64,000 nt of DNA, from assembly GCA_028821405.1 (NCBI GenBank), contig JAPPGK010000027.1:1-64000 (forward strand), read 5' to 3'. Below the pieces are notes generated by a model, which saw only the letters and a list, made by a program, of their open reading frames with translations, was not told the DNA's origin and ran no database searches. A program made the translations under genes and the position numbers. Below are positions 1 to 9,106 of the stretch, in pieces (the stretch's first letter is position 1; the number at the start of each line of letters is the position of its first letter). This DNA comes from Gammaproteobacteria bacterium. Its GTDB lineage: Bacteria; Pseudomonadota; Gammaproteobacteria; Pseudomonadales; Azotimanducaceae.

Positions 1-51
1 TGGCTCGCCGACCGGACCATGCAGTTCCGGGAGACGCCCCTGCCCGCCTGA
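1..51 (+). pseudogene. C-terminal tail of an unidentified protein (…WLADRTMQFRETPLPA*), truncated by window edge; same tail recurs at 4889-4939 and 5277-5327
   Basis: Frame 1 reads W-L-A-D-R-T-M-Q-F-R-E-T-P-L-P-A-stop; near-identical tail at two other places in the window. Confidence 0.5.
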
Positions 52-328
52 GGCCGGGGGGGCGGCCCCGTGGTCGTCGCCTGCCGAGGATCCTCCGCGA
101 CACCGCGAATGTCCGAGAAGCGACGCTCACGACCGTCGGCGACGAGTCTCCGCGTCCCGCCGGGATCCCGCGGGGGAACTGACCACTCTCGTTGGGTCGC
201 CGCGGATCGACAACCATGCCGTTCCGAACACGCCGGTGTTCGCTAAGCCTGAGTTTCGGCGGCGGTGGTCCTACAACCGCGTAGGACGAACTCGCGTCTG
301 CCCGAGACTCCTCACTTCGGCCGGCTCC
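1..328 (+). repeat. Copy A of a ~330-bp direct repeat (left edge truncated by window)
   Basis: Aligns by eye nearly end to end with 4889-5221 (ctcgcc[g/a]accggaccatgcagttccgg…cttcggccggctc). Confidence 0.9.
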
Positions 329-384
329 TAGCCGTGGAGCACGAATTCGTTGTGTCCCGACTCTTTCAGGGGGGGTGACCTTTG

Positions 385-574
385 CGATCGGCCCGGCCCG
401 TGTAGCCGTGTAGGACGGATTCGCGTGTGTCCCGGACTCCTTGTAGGACGGATTCGCGTGTGTCCCGGACTCCTGCCCCTCGATCGGCCCGGCCCGTGTA
501 GCCGTGTAGGACGGATTCGCGTGTGTCCCGGACTCCTTGTAGGACGGATTCGCGTGTGTCCCGGACTCCTGCCC
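385..574 (+). repeat. Tandem duplication of a 96-bp unit, each holding two copies of a 32-bp motif GTAGGACGGATTCGCGTGTGTCCCGGACTCCT
   Basis: cgatcggcccggcccgtgtagcc… starts at 385 and again at 481 (period 96); 32-mers at 410-441, 443-474, 506-537, 539-570. Confidence 0.95.
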
Positions 575-758
575 CGAGCGAGTCGAACCAGAAGCTACCG
601 TTGTGGTGCGCCGGGAAGGTCACGGGAAGAGCCCCCGGCCCCGGCGCGCCACGGTTGGACTCGTTGCCATCGGCCATCGACGACCCCACGGTATTCCACA
701 GTCTGGCACATCAGGCGTTCGCTCCGAAGCCGAGCCGCTACTATAGGACGCGGTAACG

Positions 759-3700
759 ATGCGCTTAAGGATCGCGCGCCGCTTCATGCTCTTCGACACC
801 CGCCTTTGGCAGTTCACGCTCGGCGTGCGCCTGCGCATCGCCGCCACCGTTGCGATGGGCATCGTCTCGTCCCTCGTCGGGATCGGCCGGCTGGGGCTGC
901 TCGGATGGCTTCTCGCACGCGTCTTCACCGGGCAGACGTTCTCCGACCTGATCGAGCCCTTGGCCGCCGTGGCCGCGGTGATGGTGCTGCGCGGCTGGAT
1001 CGAGCACACGCGTGCGATGGTCGCGCATCGCACCGCCATCCGGGTGCAGTTGGCCCTGCGTAAGCAGTTGTACGACAAGGTGGTCGGGTTAGGCCCGGCC
1101 CACTTCGGCCTGGAGCGGACCGGCGCCGTGATGATCTCGATGATCGACGGCGTCGAGCAGCTCGAGACCTACTTCGGTCAGTACCTGCCGCAACTCCTGG
1201 TCTCGGTGGTCACGCCGCTTGTCGTCTTCGCGCTGCTGGCGTTCTACGACCTGCCCGTTGCCGCGCTGATGTTCGGCTTCGCCATGTTCACCCTGTTCGT
1301 ACCGGCTTCGTTTCAGCGCTTCGAGGCGAAGAGCAGCATGCGCCGGTCCCAGGCGTACCGCGCGTTCGCGGCGGAGTTCCTCGACGCGATCCAGGGACTT
1401 GCCACCCTCAAGGCCTTCGGTCAGAGCACCGCGCGTGGGCGGCTCCTGGCGATGCGCGCACACGAGGTGTTCCGGAGCACGATGTGGGTGCTCGCGACAA
1501 ACGCGGGCAACCGCGGGCTCACCGACTTAGGCGTCGCCGTGGGCACGGCCGCAGTCCTCGCGCTCGGCGCCTGGCGCGTCTCCCAGGGGCAGATGAGTCT
1601 CGAGGTCCTGCTCGTCGTGCTGATGATGGGCATCGAGGTGTTCCGACCGCAGCGCGACCTTCGCGCGCTCCTGCACAACGGCATGATGAGCCGGGCCGCG
1701 GCCGCGGACATCTTCGCGCTGCTCGATGCGCGGCCGAGAGTCGAACCGCCGCCGACGCCGGTCCACCTCGACGGCCCAATCGCCCCCGTCGTGGAGTTCG
1801 GCGACGTCTCGTTCGCCTACCCGGGCGGACGGCGCGCGGCGCACCGCGGGCTCTCGTTCCGCGTCGAAGCCGGCGAACGGGTCGGCTTCGTGGGTGAGAG
1901 CGGCGCGGGGAAATCCACCATCGTGCGCCTGCTGCTGCGCTTCTACGACCCCGATGCCGGCGTCGTTCGCATCGGCGGGCACGATCTACGCGATCTGCGC
2001 ACCGACGACGTCTACCCGAACGTCGCGGTGGTGAACCAGGACACCTATCTGTTCCACGGCACCGTTGAGGACAACGTGCGCTTCGGCAAACCCGACGCCA
2101 CGCCACAAGAGATCGAGGCGGCTGCACGCGCGGCGAATGCGCACGAGTTCATCACGCGGCTGCCGCATGGCTACGCCTCGGTCGTCGGCGAGCGCGGCAT
2201 CAAGCTCTCGGGCGGACAGCGGCAACGCCTGGCGATCGCCCGCGCCCTGCTGCGCGACGCGCCAATCCTGATCCTGGACGAGGCTCTCTCCGCGGTGGAC
2301 GCGGAGAACGAGGCGGTCATCCAGTCCGCGCTCGACCGGCTCATGCAGGGCCGCACCACGCTGATCTTCGCGCACCGGCTGTCGAGCGTGATCGCTGCGG
2401 ACCGCATCCTGGTGCTCGATCAGGGAGCGATCGTGGAGGCGGGCGACCACGCCTCGCTGATGCGCTCACGTGGCGCGTACTTCCGACTCATGGAAGCTCA
2501 GGCCGAGGAAGGTGCGCAACCCGTCCCATCCCTGGTCTCGACCGACGGCCGCGCGACCCCACAGGAGGTCCCCCTCGAGGACGTCCTCGTCGACGACGCC
2601 CGTGCCCACGGCGAACCCACGCATGCGATCCTGCGCGCCGAGGGCTTGGGTTGGACCGGCATCTTCCGCGAACTGCTGCGCCACGTCGTGCCGTGGAAGG
2701 CGAAGTTCTCGATCGTCCTGGCCTTGGGGATCGCGAGGGTGGTATCCCTGATCGGCGTCGGCGTCGCCAGCGCACTCGCGGTCGCCGCGGTGAAGCGGGG
2801 CGAGCCGTTCGCGCCGTACCTGGCCGCCCTCGCGATCGTCGCACCGTTCTGCGGCGTGCTGCACTGGCTCGAGTCGTGGTTCGCACACGACATGGCGTTC
2901 CGCATGCTCGCCGAGATGCGCATCGCCTTGTACGAGAAGCTCGACCGGCTCGCCCCGGCCTACCTCGTCCGCCGCCGAACGGGCGACCTAGTCGGCATGG
3001 CGACGCACGACGTCGAACTCGTGGAGTACTTCTTCGCACACACCGTGGCACCGTTGCTCGTCGCCGTGCTGGTGCTCGCGGCCGTCCTCGGCACGCTCGC
3101 CTGGTTCGGCTGGCCTATGGCGCTCGCCCTCGCGCCGTTTCTCGCTGTGGTTGCGATCAGCCCCGTTCTCGCTCGGCGGCGCATCGACGTGCTGGGCTCG
3201 CGGGCGCGGGAGGCCTTCGGCGACATGAACGCGCACGCGGTCGACACCATCCAGGGGCTCGCCGAGATCCTCGCGTTCCAACAGACGAAGGCTCGCGGCG
3301 CCGAGTTCGTTGCGCGCATCGAGCGGCACACGGCGCTGCGGCTGCCGTTCTACGCCGACCTCACGCGGCAGACGGCGATCCTGGAGGCCGTTACCGGTCT
3401 CGGCGGACTCGTCGTGGTGGCGACCGGCACGCATCTGGTCGGCACCGATGCGTTGGAACCCGCGATCCTGCCCATGCTGACCTTGCTCGCGATGGCGGCG
3501 TTCCTACCGGTGTCCGAGATCGCCCACATCGGACGACAGCTCGCCGACACGCTCGGTGCGACGCGGCGGCTCTACGCGGTCCACAACGAGGTCGAGGCGG
3601 TGACCGACGGACCTGGCGTGGGTGCGCCCTCGCGGTCGGGCGGAGTCGCAATCGAGGTTCGCGACGTCAGCTTCTCCTATCTCGGCAACCGACGGCTTGC

Positions 3701-4373
3701 GCTCGACGGAGCGACCTTCACCGTGCCGGCGGGCAAGACGCTGGCGCTGGTCGGCCCTTCGGGGGCCGGCAAAACCACCGCCGCGCATCTCTTGATGCGG
3801 TTCTGGGACCCCGGCTCGGGCGTCATACGCTTCGATGGCCACGACCTGCGCGAATACCGGCTCGACGAACTGCGTGATCGGGTGGCGCTGGTCACCCAGG
3901 ACACCTACCTGTTCAACGAGACGCTGCGGGCCAACATCCTTCTCGCCAAACCGGACGCCACCACGGCGGAACTCGACGAAGCGGTGCACCGGGCCTCCCT
4001 GGGCCCGTTCGTGGACGCCCTCCCCGACGGCCTGGAGACCCGTGTCGGCGAGCGAGGTGTTCGCCTTTCCGGCGGGCAGCGGCAGCGCGTCGCCATCGCG
4101 CGCGCGTTCCTGAAGGATGCCCAAATGCTCATCCTCGACGAAGCGACCTCGCATCTCGACGCCGTCAACGAACAGGCCGTGCGCCATGCCCTCGAGGAGC
4201 TGATGACCGAACGCACGACGATCGTGATCGCACACCGGCTCTCCACGGTGCGCAACGCCGATCGGATCGTGGTGCTCGACGCCGGGCGCACGACGGAAGC
4301 CGGCGACCACGACGAGTTGCTCGCCCGCGGCGGCCTCTACAGCCGCCTCGTCGGACGGCAGATGGCGGTGTAG
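759..4373 (+). CDS. Fused ABC transporter, TMD-NBD-TMD-NBD, exporter type
   Basis: 1204 aa; two Walker A (GESGAGKS, GPSGAGKT), two LSGGQRQR signatures, two Walker B (LILDEALS, LILDEATS), two membrane-spanning segments. Confidence 0.92.
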   Translation: MRLRIARRFMLFDTRLWQFTLGVRLRIAATVAMGIVSSLVGIGRLGLLGWLLARVFTGQTFSDLIEPLAAVAAVMVLRGWIEHTRAMVAHRTAIRVQLALRKQLYDKVVGLGPAHFGLERTGAVMISMIDGVEQLETYFGQYLPQLLVSVVTPLVVFALLAFYDLPVAALMFGFAMFTLFVPASFQRFEAKSSMRRSQAYRAFAAEFLDAIQGLATLKAFGQSTARGRLLAMRAHEVFRSTMWVLATNAGNRGLTDLGVAVGTAAVLALGAWRVSQGQMSLEVLLVVLMMGIEVFRPQRDLRALLHNGMMSRAAAADIFALLDARPRVEPPPTPVHLDGPIAPVVEFGDVSFAYPGGRRAAHRGLSFRVEAGERVGFVGESGAGKSTIVRLLLRFYDPDAGVVRIGGHDLRDLRTDDVYPNVAVVNQDTYLFHGTVEDNVRFGKPDATPQEIEAAARAANAHEFITRLPHGYASVVGERGIKLSGGQRQRLAIARALLRDAPILILDEALSAVDAENEAVIQSALDRLMQGRTTLIFAHRLSSVIAADRILVLDQGAIVEAGDHASLMRSRGAYFRLMEAQAEEGAQPVPSLVSTDGRATPQEVPLEDVLVDDARAHGEPTHAILRAEGLGWTGIFRELLRHVVPWKAKFSIVLALGIARVVSLIGVGVASALAVAAVKRGEPFAPYLAALAIVAPFCGVLHWLESWFAHDMAFRMLAEMRIALYEKLDRLAPAYLVRRRTGDLVGMATHDVELVEYFFAHTVAPLLVAVLVLAAVLGTLAWFGWPMALALAPFLAVVAISPVLARRRIDVLGSRAREAFGDMNAHAVDTIQGLAEILAFQQTKARGAEFVARIERHTALRLPFYADLTRQTAILEAVTGLGGLVVVATGTHLVGTDALEPAILPMLTLLAMAAFLPVSEIAHIGRQLADTLGATRRLYAVHNEVEAVTDGPGVGAPSRSGGVAIEVRDVSFSYLGNRRLALDGATFTVPAGKTLALVGPSGAGKTTAAHLLMRFWDPGSGVIRFDGHDLREYRLDELRDRVALVTQDTYLFNETLRANILLAKPDATTAELDEAVHRASLGPFVDALPDGLETRVGERGVRLSGGQRQRVAIARAFLKDAQMLILDEATSHLDAVNEQAVRHALEELMTERTTIVIAHRLSTVRNADRIVVLDAGRTTEAGDHDELLARGGLYSRLVGRQMAV

Positions 4374-4481
4374 ATGTGCGCCGCGGCGAAGCGCTGGCAC
4401 GCCGCGCATTCCCACACATTGGACCGACACCGCCGCCGTCAACATTGTCTGCGGCTCGCTGGCCGCGCCGGCGGAGACCCC

Positions 4482-4690
4482 GCGGCCGGGTTCGTCGGAT
4501 CCGACACGTGCCGCTCGTGCCACCCCGACGAATCCGCGCTCTGGACCGATCCGACCACGACCGGTCGATGCGCGTCGCGACCCATGCGACGGTTCTTGGT
4601 GACTTCTCGGGCGCGGCCGTCACCTTTCACGACGTCGAGACGCGCTTCCTGAGGTCACACGCCGGCACGTTCCACGTCGACACCGCGTGG
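4482..4690 (+). pseudogene. Frameshifted remnant of a multiheme cytochrome c (c554-like/TPR-cytochrome family N-terminus)
   Basis: One frame reads AAGFVGSDTCRSCHPDESALW (CxxCH), the next frame continues SDHDRSMRVATHATVLGDFSGAAVTFHDVETRFLRSHAGTFHVDT, a pattern familiar from this cytochrome family. Confidence 0.65.
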
Positions 4691-4711
4691 TCGCGGCCGT
4701 CGTCGACGCCC

Positions 4712-4939
4712 ATGTATGTCCGGGCCGGCATGTGCCTGGCGGAGTACACCGACCTGGTGCGGGCCATGGCCGAGGCGGAGGCCGGGCGGGCGTCGGCCCG
4801 TCCGGGCGGGCTGAGCCGGTGGCTGGCCCGGACGATGGTGCTCCGCAAGCGGCAGCGCGCCTTCGGCGCCGAGCCGGCGCTGCGGCGATGGCTCGCCAAC
4901 CGGACCATGCAGTTCCGGCAGACGCCCCTGCCCGCCTGA
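4712..4939 (+). pseudogene. C-terminal fragment of unidentified protein ending …RRWLANRTMQFRQTPLPA, joined to the cytochrome remnant in frame
   Basis: ORF 4376-4939; tail repeated at 1-51 and 5277-5327. Confidence 0.4.
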
Positions 4940-5221
4940 GGCCGGGGCGGGGCGGCCCCGTGGTCATCGCCTGCCTAGGATCCCTCCGCGACACCGCGAA
5001 TGTCACAAAAGCGACGCTCACTACCGTCGGCGACGAGTCTCCGCGTCCCGCCGGGATCCCGTGGGGGAACCGACCACTCTCGTTAGGCCGCCGCGATCGA
5101 CAACCATGCCGTTCCCCACACGCCTGTGTTCGCCTAAGCCCGAGTTTTCGGCGGCGGTGGTCCTACAGCCGCGTAAGGACGGACTCGCGTGGGTCCGAGA
5201 CTCCTTGCTTCGGCCGGCTCC
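4889..5221 (+). repeat. Copy B of the ~330-bp direct repeat
   Basis: Aligns with 1-328 with scattered substitutions and small indels. Confidence 0.9.
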
Positions 5222-5231
5222 GTGTGGCCGT

Positions 5232-5263
5232 GTAGGACGGATTCGCGTGTGTCCCGGACTCCT
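5232..5263 (+). repeat. Isolated exact copy of the 32-bp motif
   Basis: gtaggacggattcgcgtgtgtcccggactcct identical to copies at 410-570. Confidence 0.95.
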
Positions 5264-5276
5264 ACCGCTCAAGCGG

Positions 5277-5327
5277 TGGCTCGCCGACCGGACCATGCAG
5301 TTCCGGGAGACGCCCCTGCCCGCCTGA
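5277..5327 (+). repeat. Third copy of the …WLADRTMQFRETPLPA* tail; more diverged sequence follows to ~5460
   Basis: 51-bp match with positions 1-51, followed by weaker similarity (…cgctcgcggtcgccggcgtcg…). Confidence 0.85.
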
Positions 5328-5612
5328 CGCCACGGGGCGCGGCCGCCACGCGGCGGCGCGGGCCCGAATTTCCCCGGCCACGCCGCCAACGTCGGAAAAA
5401 ACCCGCTCGCGGTCGCCGGCGTCGTGGACACGCGGCCAATCCGGTCCCGCCAGAACGAACCAGCCTGCCCTCGATGGGCCGGCATGCGCCGCCGTGCCGG
5501 TTTCGCACGCTTGCGTCCGCCCAAGTCCGCCTACGACCCGGAGCCCTGTACGACGCCGACGGGTGGGTTCCCGCCTCCTACGCGCGGCCCGTGCGACTTC
5601 GCCCCGGCCCGT

Positions 5613-5668
5613 GTAGGACCGATTCGCGTGTGTCCCGGACTCCCCATCCCGTGTGTCCCGGACTCCCC
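5613..5668 (+). repeat. Near-exact copy of the 32-bp motif (one substitution) plus a partial second copy
   Basis: gtaggaccgattcgcgtgtgtcccggactcc then cgtgtgtcccggactcc. Confidence 0.9.
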
Positions 5669-5701
5669 ATCCGGCCCGAACCCGAACGGTTCGAACCGCG
5701 A

Positions 5702-6973
5702 TCAGCGCCGCAACGTATCCCCCCAAACATGCATGCGCTCGAGACACGACGGGTCGCCCCCTTCGCCCAAGACAGCGCCTGCGGCCTGGGGATCGTCCTG
5801 CGACAACGCCCGTGCCATGTCGCACCGCGCCCGCTCGTTCCCCGGATCTAACCGCAACGCCTCGCGAAGGCCCTCCCGGCGCTCGTTGTCACCGAGGAAC
5901 CCCTGCGCGTACACGCGGTGGTGCTCCGATGAACGGGGCCCGCCGTGGTGCTCTAGGACCGCTCGCAGCCGGGCCACGGCGGCGCTCTCCGTCGCCTCCG
6001 GGCCGTCGCAGCCGTCTACGGCGTTGCCAGCCGGGCTGGCGGCCGTCGAGCCGTGCAGAACCTCACACGCGATCCCCCTCAGCCTGCGGGTGGCGACCGA
6101 TGCGACCCGCAGCACGTCGCCGGGGATTTCCGTTCCCCCAGCCGACGCTGCCGACGCGAGGGTCTCCACGGCCGACAGGCAGACCTCCTCCAGCCCGATC
6201 GAAAGCAGGAGCGGCTGGCAGGCTAGGTCTAGGCTGTCGCCCCGTCCCCCGCGCGGACAGTTTTCCGAACCTTCACAGGGCTCGTCGCCGCCGAAATCGA
6301 GCGCGTCCAGCCCCGCGTCCCGGCGCACCCTCGCCCGGATCGCGTCCGCCGCCGGGGGGTCGCCTGCCCGGTCGGCTTCGTCGACGATATAGCGTGCGGC
6401 GCCGAAGACCTCCTGCCAGACGAGTGCCGACGAGAAGTCGGGTGGAAACTCCGCCGCGCGGGCGTGCGCCCGCACCTTTGCGACCTCGTAAAGCGTCGCG
6501 CGGTGCCGGGCCAAGGAGCCGGAATCGACGCCCAGGTTGTGTCCCCAGACCCAGGCCAACAAGAGCAAAGAGTCCAATGCGTGGTAGTTCTGCGGGTCGA
6601 TCTCGAGAGCGCGACGCAGCAAGGCAGCTAGTTCCCCGGTGTCGTCGGTGCAGGTGAGGGCCTGGTCGACGAGGGCCTCGGCGTCGTCTGGATGGAGATG
6701 CAGATGCCGGCCGAGCCCCTTGCAGAACGCCGTGTTGTCGTTGTCGACCACCGAGCGCGCTCTGAGCCGGGCGAGCCGCTCCTCGCGGGACGGCGACGCG
6801 AGCGCTTCGAGGCGGTCCGCGAGCGCGCCACAGGCAGGCATCGTCTCCATCGAGGCCAGAGGTCCTCCGCAGAGCCTGTAGTAGTCGTCCATCGCCCCCT
6901 TCGCGGCGGCGGGCAGGGCCAACGCCACGACGACCACTGCCGTCGGTAGCGCGAGCGCAATCCGTTCGTTCAT
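5702..6973 (-). CDS. Hypothetical secreted protein with TPR/Sel1-like character
   Basis: 423 aa; N-terminal signal-like MNERIALALPTAVVVVALALPAAAKG; TPR-like stretches (HPDDAEALVDQAL, LLRRALEIDPQNYHALDSLLLLAW). Confidence 0.7.
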   Translation of the reverse strand: MNERIALALPTAVVVVALALPAAAKGAMDDYYRLCGGPLASMETMPACGALADRLEALASPSREERLARLRARSVVDNDNTAFCKGLGRHLHLHPDDAEALVDQALTCTDDTGELAALLRRALEIDPQNYHALDSLLLLAWVWGHNLGVDSGSLARHRATLYEVAKVRAHARAAEFPPDFSSALVWQEVFGAARYIVDEADRAGDPPAADAIRARVRRDAGLDALDFGGDEPCEGSENCPRGGRGDSLDLACQPLLLSIGLEEVCLSAVETLASAASAGGTEIPGDVLRVASVATRRLRGIACEVLHGSTAASPAGNAVDGCDGPEATESAAVARLRAVLEHHGGPRSSEHHRVYAQGFLGDNERREGLREALRLDPGNERARCDMARALSQDDPQAAGAVLGEGGDPSCLERMHVWGDTLRR

Positions 6974-6997
6974 TCCAGTTCTCCTTCCTGGTCCATA

Positions 6998-7759
6998 CTA
7001 TTTCTCCTCGACTAACCCGCTGCGGCGGAGCGCTTTGACCGTGTCCCTCTCGGTGGGGATGGGGTCGCCTTCGTCAGGTTCGTGGGGCGGTAGACCTAGA
7101 TGGCCCAACACATCCGCTGACCTCGCGTTCGCCGTGTCCTTGGGGGAGAAGTTGCGCCCGGATAGATTGTAGCGCGTGGCCCGGTCTTTGCTGTCCATCT
7201 TGTCGCCGTGGCAGGTCACGTCTTTGTCTCGGGGATACGAGAAAAACGGATGAGTGTGGGCCCGCGACAGGTTGCAGCCGTCTGTCTTCGAGCCGCCCCA
7301 ACAGGAGAGGCTGGCGTACCTGAGGCGACTTGGCATGCGTTGTCCGGAGTGCTCATGGCCCAGGATGCGATGTAGACGGTTTCGTTCAGGCAGTAGACCG
7401 AAGCGCCCCGCTCCTTCGGCTCGGCCGAGACCCCCAGCAGTGCCGCCTTGGCGACCTTGTCGGTTGCGCTGTGCCAACAAGCAGCACCGCCCTGGAAACT
7501 GGGTGGATTCACCATGCCGGCAGGATATGCAAGCCGTCTTGTCGTGGTTTGGTACTTTCCCCTCGCCGCACCGCTCGCATTCCTCCGAGCCGCCGCCGGG
7601 GCCGGCGCCCCCGCCCTCGTCGTCGTCGTCGTCGCAAATCCTGCACTCGGGGAAGATGGCCTCGTCCCAATCCATATAGGATTTGATGCCGTGGTCGGCG
7701 CACGCCTCGGCCACGCTGTCGTCGCGGTAGGCGATCTCGTCCATGCAGTTGAACGACAC
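6998..7759 (-). pseudogene. Cys-rich protein with C-terminal JAB/DUF4329-like domain; apparent compensating frameshifts
   Basis: CxxC-rich segment (CRICDDDDDEGG…CERCGEGKVPNHDKTACISC) and …AHTHPFFSYP…NFSPKDTANA in this frame; the intervening segment reads more sensibly in the overlapping frame 7216-7515 (EPKERGASVYCLNETVYIASWA). Confidence 0.5.
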
Positions 7760-8158
7760 GTACCCTGAGTTAATCGACTACTCTGTTTGGGTAATCAAGG
7801 AATAGTTGACTTCGAATCACCTCTCTGGGCTTTCCACGTCAATCTGGATAGATCGACCCAAGGCGGGGTTCCGCACGGGAAGGTCTGATTGGATGCACGA
7901 CAGATCCTTGGTCAACGGGATCGTAGGGGAGGCTTGTCCCTCGCCGGTGTCCTTGCAACGAACGGCCCGTTGTAGGTCGGCGCTGGCGACCACATTAAGG
8001 GTCGCCCCTGCGACGCACCTCAGACTTGTCGTACACCCGGCCTGATTGAGTCCCTCGACCGAGCCTGGCGTGACGTGTTGGTAGTCGGACGACGCATCTC
8101 CGCCGACGGGCTGTTCAACCTTCCCAATGTTTGCCGTGCCAACGGCCACCAACGCGGG

Positions 8159-9106
8159 CTACGCGTGACCACTGGCGGGGGACTGCCTGCGGATCGCTCG
8201 TCCGTAGAGCGACCGCCGCGAAGCGCCGGTGATCTTCGCGGCAAGCCTCGCCGCCTGACCCGGCGGCAGTTCCTCGGCAAGTACGTCAACCACAGCCTGT
8301 TCGGACGTTGCAGGCCCCGTCTTGGGAGCCGGGCTCAGAATGCACACGAATTCGCCCCTGTCCATGACCGTCGACGACTCGATGAGACCCGCGACCGTCC
8401 CAATGGTCAGGGTCTCGTGGAGCTTGGTCAGCTCTCGACCGAGCAACAAGGAGCGTTCGCCGGCCCCGAGGTCGGCCAACTCCGACAGGGTCTTGCGCAG
8501 CCGGTGCGGTGCTTCGAAGAAGACCACGGCGACGTCGCACGCCAGGATTGCGGCCAGGGCACTGCGGCGGGCGGTTCCCTTCGCCGGCAGGAACCCCTCG
8601 AACCGGAATCGGTGGACGGGAATCGGCGAGGCAGCGAGCGCCGCTGTCACCGCGCTGGGGCCCGGCACAACCGTCACGGCTATATCCGCCTCCCAGGCCA
8701 GCCGCACCAGTTCGAACCCCGGATCGGATACCGTTGGCGTGCCCGCGTCCGAGATGAGTGCGACGTCCTTCCCGTCGAGGAGGAGGTCGACGACTCTCGC
8801 GCTCGCCGCCGCCTCGTTGTGGTCGTGTAGGGAGACCAGCCGCGGCGGTGTTGCACCGATGTGCGCCAACAGGATGCGGCTGCGTCTGGTATCCTCGCAG
8901 GCCACCACCGGTACCGATTTGAGGACGTCCACCGCCCGTTGCGTGATGTCCCCCAGGTTCCCGATCGGCGTAGCCACCACGTACAGCCGCACCTCCCGGG
9001 GAGAACCGCGCGGCGCCCTCGGGCGAGCGCGGTTTTGGACGGCGCGCCGACGCCTGCCTGAGGGCACCGAGGGCGAGTCCGATGCCAACGACGCTTCGTT
9101 GTCCAT
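8159..9106 (-). CDS. rsmI: 16S rRNA (cytidine-2'-O)-methyltransferase
   Basis: LYVVATPIGNLGDITQRAVDVL, ACEDTRRSRILL, SDAGTPTVSDPG, VPGPSAVTAALAASP motifs. Confidence 0.95.
   Translation of the reverse strand: MDNEASLASDSPSVPSGRRRRAVQNRARPRAPRGSPREVRLYVVATPIGNLGDITQRAVDVLKSVPVVACEDTRRSRILLAHIGATPPRLVSLHDHNEAAASARVVDLLLDGKDVALISDAGTPTVSDPGFELVRLAWEADIAVTVVPGPSAVTAALAASPIPVHRFRFEGFLPAKGTARRSALAAILACDVAVVFFEAPHRLRKTLSELADLGAGERSLLLGRELTKLHETLTIGTVAGLIESSTVMDRGEFVCILSPAPKTGPATSEQAVVDVLAEELPPGQAARLAAKITGASRRSLYGRAIRRQSPASGHA

Noticed and set aside
385-574. CRISPR-like array from the 32-bp repeats
   Set aside because: Spacers between the repeats are 1 bp or an identical ~31-bp segment, not unique spacers of uniform length; no cas genes nearby. 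It is a tandem duplication.
759-4373. CydDC fusion
   Set aside because: Domain layout fits, but no cydAB is nearby and CydDC-specific features cannot be asserted without a search; called generically as a fused ABC exporter.
3504-4523. 339-aa minus-strand ORF
   Set aside because: Shadow ORF antisense to the second NBD of the ABC exporter.
7817-8152. 111-aa minus-strand ORF downstream of rsmI
   Set aside because: No recognisable motif and no support beyond being open; could be real but not called.
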